Of a stretch of 64,000 nt of DNA, positions 54,772 through 63,916 are shown one piece after another (the first letter of the stretch is position 1; each line of letters begins with the position of its first letter). The DNA lies in the NCBI RefSeq assembly GCF_025860405.1, contig NZ_CP063785.1, forward strand, positions 5,891,390 through 5,955,389, in the 5' to 3' direction. The notes under the pieces are model-generated. The model was given only the letters and a program-made list of their open reading frames with translations. It ran no database searches and had not been told where the DNA came from. This DNA is from Tolypothrix sp. PCC 7712 (GTDB lineage: Bacteria > Cyanobacteriota > Cyanobacteriia > Cyanobacteriales > Nostocaceae). The position numbers and the translations under genes are program-made.

Positions 54772-56442
54772 ATGCGACAAAACCAATTCGTTACAAAGCA
54801 ACGAGCAAACCTGCCCCAACGCCGCACAGCGAGGGATAATCAGCTTTCTCATAAGATTTTGTACTGGCATTTTCCCCGGACTCTACTGATAGGATTTTGC
54901 CTATTAGGGCTAACTGCGGCATCTGGCTCTGAGAGTAGAAGCAAGGATGTAGTATTAAAAATTGGGATTGTGCAAAGGTTTGGAGAGGAACCTACAGCCA
55001 AGCTGCAATTAGAACCAAGTAAAGGCGATCGCTTAAAGCTGAGATTTAAGACAGGTAACCGGGAGCAAACTTTAGTTACCCAGAACCCTGTCAAGCTAGA
55101 AATAGCAATGCAAGCTTTACCCCAAGCAGCAGTTGATGAGGTAGTAGTTTTAGGAACCTTCCGTACCTTTGAAACGGCTGAAGATAGCGCTCAAAAATGG
55201 CGCGCGCAGGGGATAGAGGTAGAAATAGCCCAGCCGGAACGCTGGCAAGTTTGGGCAAAACGGGATGTTTACAACACTCCCTTACTGCGAAGGTTGCTAT
55301 TGCAGAGCTTGCAAGCTTCCGATCAGAATAATCTGATCTACCTGGATACCAAAGTTTCACAAAAAACGCCGTTAGTGAGTTGGGTAATCAATGGCAACCG
55401 CTACAGCCGGAATTATGTAAAAATAAGCACCGATAAAAATTTAATTCGGGTAAATAAAACTGAAAATCCTGATAAGGCTCGGCTTTATGCTGGGGAGATG
55501 AACTTACAGCCTAACGCTTACGGTACGTATACTCTAGTTAATCTAGTACCATTAGAAACTTATTTGCGGGGTGTTGTTCCTAATGAAATTGGTGCGAATG
55601 CGCCAAAGGCATCTTTGGAAGCACAAGCGATTCTAGCTCGTACTTATGTTTTAAGGAATTTACGTAGATTTGCGGTTGATAACTACGAATTATGTGCTGA
55701 TACACACTGCCAAGTTTATTATGGGCTAAATGGCATAGCGCCCAATACAGATAAAGCGATCGCAGCTACTAGGGGTATGGTATTAACTTATCAAAACCAG
55801 CTAGTAGATGCCCTCTATTCCTCTACCACAGGCGGCGTGACTGCTTCTTTCAGCGATATTTGGAACGGTGAAGATCGTCCTTATCTCAAGCCAGTAGTTG
55901 ATGCTTCTTTGAATATCTGGGATTTATCTAAACAGAATTTAGCAGATGAAAATAACTTTCAGAAATTTATTAGTCTCGACAAAGGATTTAATGAAAGCGA
56001 GTGGGATCTATTTCGTTGGCGCAAAGAAAGCAGCATAGAAGATATTACTAAGGACTTGCAGAAATTTTTGCGTGTGAAAAAAAGCCCCTACAGTAAATTG
56101 AAAACTATTCAAGCCATGTCTGTAGTCAAGCGTTCTGCTAGCGGACGCATTCTCGATTTAGCCATCAAATCAGACATTGGTGTCTTCACTTTACATAAAG
56201 ACGAAGTACGTAGCGCCTTTGCTGCTCCCATTAGCACGCTATTTTATTTACAACCCCTTAATAAAGGCAAACCAAACCTGTGGGGATATGCTTTTGTGGG
56301 TGGAGGATTTGGACATGGAGTTGGCTTGAGTCAAACTGGAGCGCAAAACCTAGCTAAGTTAGGTTGGTCAAACCAGAAAATTCTGCAATTCTATTATCCG
56401 GGAACGCAAGTCAAACTTCTCAGTGATGAGATTAAACCGTAA
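54772..56442 (+). CDS. SpoIID/LytB-domain exported protein
   Basis: The 556-residue protein has an N-terminal membrane segment (about 40-58 LIGFCLLGLTAAS), an SPOR-like repeat pair (about 80-170) and a SpoIID domain (VVPNEIGANAPKASLEAQAILARTYVLRNL, DTHCQVYYGL, GGVTASFSDIWNG, GFGHGVGLSQTGAQNLA). SpoIID enzymes are lytic glycosylases acting on peptidoglycan. ATG 54772 has GGAG before it; ATG 54715 is possible. A hairpin (AGACGCGAT/ATCGCGTCT, 56459-56478) follows. Confidence 0.85.
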   Translation: MRQNQFVTKQRANLPQRRTARDNQLSHKILYWHFPRTLLIGFCLLGLTAASGSESRSKDVVLKIGIVQRFGEEPTAKLQLEPSKGDRLKLRFKTGNREQTLVTQNPVKLEIAMQALPQAAVDEVVVLGTFRTFETAEDSAQKWRAQGIEVEIAQPERWQVWAKRDVYNTPLLRRLLLQSLQASDQNNLIYLDTKVSQKTPLVSWVINGNRYSRNYVKISTDKNLIRVNKTENPDKARLYAGEMNLQPNAYGTYTLVNLVPLETYLRGVVPNEIGANAPKASLEAQAILARTYVLRNLRRFAVDNYELCADTHCQVYYGLNGIAPNTDKAIAATRGMVLTYQNQLVDALYSSTTGGVTASFSDIWNGEDRPYLKPVVDASLNIWDLSKQNLADENNFQKFISLDKGFNESEWDLFRWRKESSIEDITKDLQKFLRVKKSPYSKLKTIQAMSVVKRSASGRILDLAIKSDIGVFTLHKDEVRSAFAAPISTLFYLQPLNKGKPNLWGYAFVGGGFGHGVGLSQTGAQNLAKLGWSNQKILQFYYPGTQVKLLSDEIKP

Positions 56443-56594
56443 AACTGTTGTGGAGTACAGACGCGATTAATCGCGTCTCTGCGACTTTTACCGCCCGAGT
56501 ATTCATCTAGAGGCTGCGCGTTGGATTGCAGCACTAGATGAATGCAGGAATTAAATCAACCTTTTAACAGATTTGTGATTCAGGCGGCTAATTC

Positions 56595-56894
56595 TTAGTA
56601 CAGTTCTTCTTCTTTGTGAGTTTCGATGGTGCAATCAGATGCAGGATAAGCAACACAGGTCAGAACATATCCAGCTTCGATTTGGTCGTCATCTAAGAAA
56701 GACTGGTCAGATTGGTCAACTTTACCAGAGACAATTTTACCTGCACAGGTAGAACAAGCACCAGCACGGCAAGAATAGGGTAAGTCAAGACCAGCTTCTT
56801 CAGCTGCATCTAGAATATAAGTATCATCAGGAACGTCGATAGTTTGGTTAATGCCTTCAGCTTCGCTGACTAATGTTACTTTGTAAGTTGCCAT
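56595..56894 (-). CDS. petF: Plant-type [2Fe-2S] ferredoxin
   Basis: The 99-residue ferredoxin has cluster ligands C42, C47, C50 (SCRAGACSTC) and C80 (YVLTC). It carries electrons from photosystem I to FNR and other enzymes. The acidic sequence and length fit vegetative-cell PetF. Confidence 0.93.
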   Translation of the reverse strand: MATYKVTLVSEAEGINQTIDVPDDTYILDAAEEAGLDLPYSCRAGACSTCAGKIVSGKVDQSDQSFLDDDQIEAGYVLTCVAYPASDCTIETHKEEELY

Positions 56895-57773
56895 TTCAGT
56901 AATCCTCTCTTTTTGCGAACGGCAGTATAAGTTATCCTAAAGCAAAGGTAGGCAAAGCCCACGGCTGCTCTTATGGGATTAGCCGCATTTAAAATTTGCT
57001 TCAATTCTGATACTACGAGAAAAAGAAAAGGATGTAACTGGAAATTGTCCGCGATTAGTAATGAAATTTAGTTATTTAATCCTAATAAGTTTTGCTTATA
57101 TATTTAATCCCTTATTAAGACTGTTATTAGAAAAAGTTATTGTTACTCTCAACAAAGCTCAATGATTCGATAGCGGGGCATGGGGCATTGGGCATGGGGC
57201 ATGGGGCATGGGGCATGGGGCATTGGGCATTGGGCATTGGGCATTGGGCATGGGGGAGGCAGTTGCTACAACGTGGGAAACCCACGCAACGCACTGCCTC
57301 CTCAAGCTGGGGAACCCCTTCTCTTTCAGAGACGCTAACGCGAACGGCAGTCCACTCGGCGGCATAGCTGCACGTGTGGCTGCACTCACCGTCCAACGCA
57401 CTGGCTCAACTTTCCGCAAAATCCAAAATCTAAAATTGTTTGACGTGGAGATACTTGGTTTTTTCAGGACTTATACAAAACCTTGCTTTACGTCCAACCA
57501 GCAGGATATGGTATCGTTATTTGCGCCGTCTAAAATCTCTGTATGTAATTAGCGTTATAGGCGGAATAACTTTGAAGAGTGCTGAGTTAGAATACCGCCC
57601 ACAAGGAAGTTTACTCTGATCCTGGGGTTCGGTAGTTCCCCATAACGGAAAACCCGTCTTTTGGGCTACTTCCCTAATTACATGAGTTTGAGTACTTTTT
57701 CTGGACTCAGGACTCACTGCTCAGTACTGGCTTTACCCATACAGAAAAACTACAAACAGAACTAGTAACTGTC
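56895..57773. other. Gap with GGGCAT repeat and interspersed repeat
   Basis: Holds a tandem repeat of GGGGCATGGGGCATTGGGCAT type (57175-57254) and a repeat at about 57260-57420 (GTTGCTACAACGTGGGAAAC, then GACGCTAACGCGAACGGCAG). Open frames on both strands are repeat artefacts. No gene is seen. Confidence 0.6.
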
Positions 57774-58778
57774 ATGTATAATTCCGAGGCATCTTCAAAA
57801 ACAGCAAAAGTGCGGGTAGGGCTGGTTGGTACAGGGTATGCGGCAAAGTTTCGCAGTGAGGCTTTGCTGCATGATGCGCGATCGCATCTAGTGGCGATCG
57901 CGGGCAATGAATTAGAAAATACCCAAGCCTTCGCGCAACAATACCAGGCGGAAGCTGTGATTTCTTGGGAACAGCTAGTAGAACGAGACGATATTGATTT
58001 GGTGATTATTTCCACCATTAACCGCGATCATGGAGCGATCGCGCGTGCTGCCCTCACTCATGGAAAACATGTGATTGTAGAATACCCCTTAGCTTTAGAT
58101 GTCGTAGAAGCTCAAGAAATTCTCACTTTAGCCAAAGCCCAAAATAAAGTACTCCATGTTGAGCATATTGAAATTTTAGGTGGACTGCATCAAGCTGTCA
58201 GGCAACACATAGATAAAGTTGGTCATATCTTTTATGTTCGCTACAGCACAGTTACTCCCTTGCATCCAGCACCCCGCAAATGGACTTATAACCATGAGTT
58301 CTTCGGTTTTCCGTTAATGGGTGCGCTTTCTCGATTACATCGCCTCACAGACCTATTTGGTGAAGTCTTCACAGTTAACTGTCATCAACGCTTTTGGCAA
58401 TTAGAATCTGAGTATTTTCAAACCTGTTTTTGCATTGCACAACTGTGCTTTACTAGTGGATTATTAGCGCAAGTAGTTTATGGCAAAGGCGAAACCCTGT
58501 GGCAACAAGAACGCAAGTTTGAAGTTCATGGAGAACAAGGTGGGTTAATTTTTGATGGTGAAAAAGCATCGTTTGTGCAAGCAGGGGAAACAACACCCAT
58601 AGAAGTTGGCACCCGTCGGGGTTTATTTGCGAAAGACACTACTATGGTCTTAGATCATATTCTTGATGGCACGCCTTTATATGTCACTCCAGAACAGAGC
58701 TTATACACCTTGAAAGTTGCTGAAGCTGCTAGACGCGCTGCAGAAACAGGCTTAACTATATTTATGAGAGATATTTAA
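57774..58778 (+). CDS. bvdR: Biliverdin reductase
   Basis: The 334-residue Gfo/Idh/MocA-fold enzyme has the NAD(P) loop VGLVGTGYAAKFRSEALLHDARS, GKHVIVEYPLAL, VLHVEHIEILGGLHQAVRQ, RKWTYNHEFFGFPLMGALSR and TRRGLFAKDT. These match BvdR of Synechocystis closely, as I recall that sequence. It reduces biliverdin to bilirubin and is needed for normal phycobilisome function. It lies 17 bp before map on the same strand. Confidence 0.85.
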   Translation: MYNSEASSKTAKVRVGLVGTGYAAKFRSEALLHDARSHLVAIAGNELENTQAFAQQYQAEAVISWEQLVERDDIDLVIISTINRDHGAIARAALTHGKHVIVEYPLALDVVEAQEILTLAKAQNKVLHVEHIEILGGLHQAVRQHIDKVGHIFYVRYSTVTPLHPAPRKWTYNHEFFGFPLMGALSRLHRLTDLFGEVFTVNCHQRFWQLESEYFQTCFCIAQLCFTSGLLAQVVYGKGETLWQQERKFEVHGEQGGLIFDGEKASFVQAGETTPIEVGTRRGLFAKDTTMVLDHILDGTPLYVTPEQSLYTLKVAEAARRAAETGLTIFMRDI

Positions 58779-58795
58779 GACATTAATTAAAGTCT

Positions 58796-59557
58796 ATGAG
58801 AACCGAAACAATCGTTATTTTGTCTCAACGTGAAATCGAAAAAATGCGGAAGGCGGGGCATTTAGCAGCCCAGCTTTTACAGCATTTAGAACCAATGGTA
58901 AAGCCTGGGGTGAGTACTCAAGAACTCAATGATGAAGCCGAACGCTGGACACAAGCACATGGAGCCAAAAGCGCCCCTCTGGGTTACAAAGGTTTTCCCA
59001 AATCTATTTGTACTAGTGTGAATGAGGTGATTTGTCACGGCATTCCTAATGTTAAACAAATTCTCCGGGATGGTGACATTATTAACATTGATGTTACGCC
59101 AATTGTTGATGGTTACCACGGCGATACATCGAAGACATTCTTAGTAGGAAATCCTGCACCAAAGACGAAAAAATTGGTGGAGGTAACAGAGGAATGTCTG
59201 CGGCGAGGAATTGCGGAAGTTAAACCTGGTGCGCGCATTGGCGATATTGGTGCAGCCATTCAAGAATATGCAGAAGCACAAGGCTTTTCTGTAGTGCGTG
59301 ATTTTGTGGGACATGGTATTAGTAATGTGTTTCACACTGCACCAGACATTCCCCACTACGGTACAAGGGGCAAAGGTAAAAAGCTGAGAGCAGGGATGGT
59401 ATTTACAATTGAGCCAATGATTAACGAAGGTACTTGGGAAGTGGAAGTTCTCAGCGATAAGTGGACGGCGGTGACGCGCGATCGCAAACTTTCAGCGCAG
59501 TTTGAACATACCTTAGCTGTTACTGAAGATGGTGTGGAGATTCTCACTGCACTTTAG
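58796..59557 (+). CDS. map: Methionine aminopeptidase, type I
   Basis: The 253-residue enzyme shows the pita-bread metal ligands: NIDVTPIVDGYHGDTSKTF (two Asp), VGHGISNVFHTAP (His), GMVFTIEPMINEG (Glu) and a final Glu (AQFEHTLAVT). It removes N-terminal Met. It follows bvdR by 17 bp. Confidence 0.95.
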   Translation: MRTETIVILSQREIEKMRKAGHLAAQLLQHLEPMVKPGVSTQELNDEAERWTQAHGAKSAPLGYKGFPKSICTSVNEVICHGIPNVKQILRDGDIINIDVTPIVDGYHGDTSKTFLVGNPAPKTKKLVEVTEECLRRGIAEVKPGARIGDIGAAIQEYAEAQGFSVVRDFVGHGISNVFHTAPDIPHYGTRGKGKKLRAGMVFTIEPMINEGTWEVEVLSDKWTAVTRDRKLSAQFEHTLAVTEDGVEILTAL

Positions 59558-60056
59558 TGAATTGGTAATTGGTAATTGGTAATTGGTAATTGGCAGGTTA
59601 GTCATTACCATTGCCAATTGAATTATTGATGCGTCGCGAACATTTTTTGATTTTGTATCACTGATTAAAGAAGCCAGAAGAATTGGGGGATTCTCCCCCA
59701 AACCCCCGATTGGGTGACGGTTGCGTCCCCCAAACCCCCTCCAAAATGATTGTTCGGTTTTTTGTTGAATAATACCAATTGGAAAAAAGAATGCAACAGA
59801 CTGTAGGGGAACGGCACGCTGTGCCATCTAGAATATATTTATGTGTCGCAAACATTATTTGAATTGGTATAATCACCCATTCCACTGCTTATAGTTTTCA
59901 CAGAAATTAAAATTTATTTCAAGCAGTGGAAGGGGAAAAGGCAATGGTCAAAGGGAAAATTGCAGACAAGTCATCACAAATCCTCTCTACCAATTACCCA
60001 TTACCAATTACCAATTACCCATTACCAATTACCCATTACCCATTACCAAAATCCTG
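59558..60056. repeat. Repeat-rich gap between map and pentapeptide gene
   Basis: Includes TTGGTAA heptamers (about 59562-59592), a C-rich hairpin (CCCCCAAACCCCC, 59694-59740), the uninterrupted 99-bp MITE at 59772-59870 and TTACCAA/ATTACCC heptamers (about 59988-60046). Confidence 0.8.
59772..59870. mobile_element. ATACCAATT-type MITE, intact 99-bp copy
   Basis: Ends ATACCAATT and AATTGGTAT. The interior is the reverse complement of the outer element at 21444-21746 without its insertion. A shorter relative is at 34161-34247. Confidence 0.8.
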
Positions 60057-61409
60057 TCACCGTCCCAACTTATTAGGAATACCTTCACAACCGCCAGGAA
60101 TTGTACTTCTGGATTTTTCTCCACACCAAGCACAGCAATAATAACGTGCTGATTCAGTCATTCGCTGCACATCTGTGAAATCGGTATTTTCTATAACAGC
60201 GCCAGTGTGTTCACCAGTGTGATAATTTGGCGGTTCGGTGCGGCTGCGGGGTGATGCTTTTTCTACTGAACCGTAAAACAGACGCACTCCGTTTAAGTCG
60301 GCGTTGCGGAGTTTGGCATCATATAAAATGGTGCGGGAAAGGTTGGCTTTGACTAAATCACAACCGCTGAGGTCGGCGCGGACAAGATTAGCTTCGCTGA
60401 GGTCAGTCCAGCGTAAATCTGTACCAGCTAAGTCTGCGCCAGCTAGCATGACACCTAAATCGATGACACGCACACCTTCGAGGCGGTCTTCAGCATATCC
60501 GCCAATACCGTTAAGAATAGCTCTTCCCAAACGGCGATCGCGTTTTAGGGGTGTGAGTAATTTAGAACGGGAAAGAAAGCGGAGAATCTTTGCTTTACCG
60601 CTACCATCAACACTACTAAAAATTGCGGCTGTGCGTCCTTCTGCAATTGACCTTTCTTGCGGCCAGTCTTCTAATAGTCCTTCTTCATCTAAGACTAAAT
60701 CGGAAATGCCTTGAAAATATGAATCGATTGTTTGCTGCTGAGTGATGATATTTTGTTGCACTGTCAGCAGGTTTTGCTGAATAGTTAAGTCTTTGGAAAT
60801 GACGTATTGTCGCCAAGCGACGTAAACAGCAATGATGGCGATCAGAATTTGTCCTAAAGCGCCGAACCATTCCGCCAAAGTCCCCGACGCTTCCCAATTA
60901 ATTTTGCGTCCCGTAGCTAATAAGCGATCGCCTAAACCCGAAAATCTCACCAAGCCAATGAGCGCTACAATTAGTCCGATAAACGCAATGAACAGGGTTC
61001 TATCTTGGGGTGTAAACCACTGTTTGAGGAGATTTTGCACCCAAGGCCAGAGCATCGCCAGGGATAATATTAAAGTGACCAGCGTTCCGAAAGCACCAAT
61101 AAACCAGTTATTCAGGATTAATCCCAGAATAGTAATTGTGATCGCTAATAAAGTAAGTACTAATGCTCTAGTTTTGACAGAAAATTGATTGCTTTTAGCT
61201 GGCTGGAAAAAAGAACGAGCTTGTTTGAGTGCTGCGGTATTTTGTGGCGATTGCAAAGCAGAAATTGCAGCCAAAGCCTGTTGTGTAGCCAATCCTTCTG
61301 GTGTCAGGTGATGCTCACCTGTACCACCATCAAAATCATCTGGTTGCAAATCATCTTCTGAGAAAGGTTCTGGGGTTGTGATGTCGGAAGAGTTGGAATC
61401 ATTCGTCAT
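60057..61409 (-). CDS. Membrane-anchored pentapeptide-repeat protein
   Basis: The 450-residue protein has a soluble N-terminus, two groups of membrane segments (about 82-135 and 140-215), a coiled linker (TIQQNLLTVQQNIITQQQ) and a pentapeptide-repeat beta helix (about 320-380: AGADLAGTDLRWTDLSEANLVRADLSG). The C-terminus has Cys residues (YYCCAWCGEK). Role unknown; such repeats bind proteins or mimic DNA. Confidence 0.82.
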   Translation of the reverse strand: MTNDSNSSDITTPEPFSEDDLQPDDFDGGTGEHHLTPEGLATQQALAAISALQSPQNTAALKQARSFFQPAKSNQFSVKTRALVLTLLAITITILGLILNNWFIGAFGTLVTLILSLAMLWPWVQNLLKQWFTPQDRTLFIAFIGLIVALIGLVRFSGLGDRLLATGRKINWEASGTLAEWFGALGQILIAIIAVYVAWRQYVISKDLTIQQNLLTVQQNIITQQQTIDSYFQGISDLVLDEEGLLEDWPQERSIAEGRTAAIFSSVDGSGKAKILRFLSRSKLLTPLKRDRRLGRAILNGIGGYAEDRLEGVRVIDLGVMLAGADLAGTDLRWTDLSEANLVRADLSGCDLVKANLSRTILYDAKLRNADLNGVRLFYGSVEKASPRSRTEPPNYHTGEHTGAVIENTDFTDVQRMTESARYYCCAWCGEKSRSTIPGGCEGIPNKLGR

Positions 61410-61550
61410 TCTTTCTATTTTGCCCCACCATACTCAGTTCAACGATGCGCGTCTAGACAAATATTTTCTCGTTAAGGCTGTCAAGGGTCAAGAGTCAAGA
61501 GTCAAAAACTACACCCGTGAGTTGATTAACGAATACTATAGAATCGCAAA

Positions 61551-61840
61551 CGAGGTTATTTTGTTCGTCAGCGAGGTTATTTTGCTCGTTAACGAGGTTA
61601 TTTTGTTCGTCAGCGAGGATATTTTGCTCGTCAGCGAGGCTTTTTTGCTCGTCAGCGAGGATATTTTGTTCGTCAATGAGGCTTTTTTGCTCGTCAGCGA
61701 GGTTATTTTGCTCGTCAATGAGGCTTTTTTGCTCGTCAACGAGGTTATTTTGCTCGTTAACGAGGCTTTTTTGCTCGTCAACGAGGCTTTTTTGCTCGTC
61801 AACGAGGTTATTTTGCCCGTCAACGAGGCTTTGAGCTTCA
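61551..61840. repeat. 21-bp minisatellite, about 14 units
   Basis: Units GAGGTTATTTTGCTCGTCAG with variants (GATATT, GCTTTT; GTTAAC, GTCAGC, GTCAAT). Since 21 bp is seven codons, several frames stay open on both strands and read as heptads (LVDEQKS, EVILLVN). No start or ribosome site supports a gene. Confidence 0.9.
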
Positions 61841-61862
61841 TTAGACTTCTTGCAAGAATACA

Positions 61863-61956
61863 AAACTTACCCTCATCCCCCAGCCCCTTCTCCCTCAGGG
61901 AGAAGGGGAGCCGATATCAAAGTCCCTCTCCCTCAGGGAGAGGGATTTAGGGTGAG
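61863..61956. repeat. C-rich/G-rich hairpin block before the MITE
   Basis: CCCTTCTCC-GGAGAAGGGG and CCCTCTCCC-GGGAGAGGG hairpins resemble the interior of the adjacent MITE, so this may be a remnant of another copy. Confidence 0.6.
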
Positions 61957-61965
61957 GGCAAAGAT

Positions 61966-62407
61966 CATTGGTGTCAACTTAACGTGAAACCCGCTTGGTT
62001 GAAAGGTTTTGCCCTCACCCCCAGCCCCTCTCCCTCAGGGCTATGGTGTACACACAAGTCGTGAAATTCCACCTGAAGCTTGGTTTTGCCCTTTAACTCT
62101 GGGCTGTTGGAACGCTCCCGAAGCCTGTCCGCAGCGAGGAGGAACGACGAAGCAATCGCAAAAACTACGGGATTATGCGATTACTTCGCTCCGCTATCGC
62201 TGCGCTCGTAATGACAATTTAAGGGGTCTATAACGCCTGAAACCCTTACAGCTACCACTTGTGTGTACACCGTAGCTCCCTCAGGGAGAGGGGAGCAAGA
62301 GATTCAATTCCCCTTCTCCCTCAGGGAGAAGGGGTTAGGGGATGAGGGCGCGAGGTATTTGTACAACGCCCGCCTCATACCGCTTTTAGCTTAAGTTGAC
62401 ACCAATG
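61966..62407. mobile_element. CATTGGTGTC-type MITE carrying a nested element
   Basis: Ends CATTGGTGTCAACTTAA (61966-61982) and TTAAGTTGACACCAATG (62391-62407) are exact inverts. GGCAAAGAT flanks both sides (61957-61965 and 62408-62416), a 9-bp duplication. Subtracting the nested element and 11 bp leaves 196 bp, matching the 194-bp copy at 21503-21696 in reverse orientation. Confidence 0.9.
62041..62275. mobile_element. 235-bp element nested inside the MITE
   Basis: Ends CTATGGTGTACACACAAGT (62041-62059) and ACTTGTGTGTACACCGTAG (62257-62275) are inverted with one mismatch. CTCCCTCAGGG is present directly before (62030-62040) and after (62276-62286), an 11-bp duplication. The interior includes a REP-like core (GAAGCAATCGC ... 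GCGCTCGTAATGACA). No coding capacity. Confidence 0.85.
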
Positions 62408-62584
62408 GGCAAAGATTCATGCAAGAGGTCTATTTTCAAAGTAAGGTGCGTTACGCCGTAGGCTAACGCACCGAAAATTCTCATGTTACTTGAAGTTAAA
62501 ACAATCACATACCCAATAATTCCATTGTCTACCTAGATCTGAAAGTTTGCGATAATATGGCGCTAAAATCAGCAACTCAGATTT

Positions 62585-63916
62585 ATGACGCAGGATTTTG
62601 CATTATTAAAGCGGATATACAATGCTTTTGACCCATTTCGCCCCTTACCCGCAGGAGATCCGGCTTATGTTGATTGTACAGAAGTGCGGGGAGATGGGGA
62701 CATATTAGTAGAAGTCGGCAGAGAGATTTTATATTCAGATAGAATGACCTCGCAACTGTATGCAGGTCATCGCGGTGCGGGGAAATCTACAGAATTGCTG
62801 CGGTTACAAAAATATTTAGATGAGCAAGGTTGCTTTGTAGTTTATTTTGCCGCCGATGAGCAAGATATTGATCCAGAAGATGCCCAATATACTGATATTC
62901 TTTTAGCTTGTACCCGCCACTTACTAGAAGCATTAAAAGATAGCACTTCTCCAGCTAGTTTGTTGAACTGGTTAAGCGAGCGTTGGCAAGATTTAAAAGA
63001 TTTAGCATTAACTGAAGTTTCCTTACAAAGCTTAAGTATAGAAGGACAAATTTCTCAATTTGCCAAATTAACAGCAAACTTGCGAACAGAACCCACTCAA
63101 CGCCAAAAAATTCGCGAGCGAGTCAACCCGCATACAATTACTTTGATTGCTGCTTTAAATGAATTTATTCAAGATGCTAAAAAGCACTTACCTACAGGAT
63201 ATTCTCAACTTGTATTAATTGCTGATAACTTAGACCGGATTGTACCCATACCTCAAGAAGATGGACGCAGCAATCACGACCAAATTTTTATCGACCGTAG
63301 TGAGCAACTGCAAGCTTTAGACTGTCATTTGCTGTACACAATACCCATTTCTTTGCTGTATTCTAATCGCGCCGCAGACCTAGCGAATATTTATGGTAAT
63401 ACTCAAGTATTGCCGATGATTATGGTGCAAACACCAGATAATCAACCATATCAACGGGGAATTAATAAAGTTACAGAAATCCTGCAAAAGCGTCTTAGTT
63501 TAATCGACCCAAGTTTATCTATTGTCGATATGTTTGAGCAGCGAGAAGCTTTAGAAAGACTATGCTTGATGAGTGGAGGTCACGTGCGAAATTTATTATT
63601 ATTAATGAAGGAGGCGATTAAATACACTAACAGCCTACCCATTCCTACCAGAGCCTTACAGCGCTCATTTAGCGAGTTACGAAATACTTACCGAAATACA
63701 GTTTTTGCTAATGAATGGGAAGCGCTAGCAAATGTATATCATTCTAAAGAAATAGAAAACGATCCATTGTATCGAGGTTTATTATTTAATCGCTGTATTT
63801 TAGAATATCGTTATTTAAATGGAGATGGAGAAAGTCAAGTTTGGTATGATATTCATCCTCTCGTCAAAGGAATTAAGGAATTCCAAGATACATTTAATCG
63901 ATTTTATCCGGCATAG
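62585..63916 (+). CDS. AAA/KAP-like P-loop ATPase
   Basis: The 443-residue protein has Walker A AGHRGAGKSTE (about 60-70), an acidic stretch after it (YFAADEQDIDPED), a Walker B-like LVLIADNLDRIV (about 215-226), and a helical C-terminus ending LVKGIKEFQDTFNRFYP. The type is common in cyanobacteria and often has a partner gene downstream, which would be outside the window. It could be a signalling or defence ATPase; function not assigned. The 62417-62584 leader contains a GGTGCGTTACGCC/GGCTAACGCACC hairpin near 62443-62472. Confidence 0.75.
   Translation: MTQDFALLKRIYNAFDPFRPLPAGDPAYVDCTEVRGDGDILVEVGREILYSDRMTSQLYAGHRGAGKSTELLRLQKYLDEQGCFVVYFAADEQDIDPEDAQYTDILLACTRHLLEALKDSTSPASLLNWLSERWQDLKDLALTEVSLQSLSIEGQISQFAKLTANLRTEPTQRQKIRERVNPHTITLIAALNEFIQDAKKHLPTGYSQLVLIADNLDRIVPIPQEDGRSNHDQIFIDRSEQLQALDCHLLYTIPISLLYSNRAADLANIYGNTQVLPMIMVQTPDNQPYQRGINKVTEILQKRLSLIDPSLSIVDMFEQREALERLCLMSGGHVRNLLLLMKEAIKYTNSLPIPTRALQRSFSELRNTYRNTVFANEWEALANVYHSKEIENDPLYRGLLFNRCILEYRYLNGDGESQVWYDIHPLVKGIKEFQDTFNRFYPA

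Noticed and set aside
54661..54870. 70-residue N-terminal extension of sulfiredoxin
   Set aside because: It is antisense to the SpoIID gene start, and the ATG at 54660 gives the normal family length.
57127..57552. Several overlapping frames rich in Met-Pro-Asn or Gly-His
   Set aside because: Translations of the GGGCAT tandem repeat on both strands.
61378..61950. 190-residue heptad-repeat protein and its antisense partners
   Set aside because: The 21-bp unit keeps all frames open; no start signal, so treated as a minisatellite.
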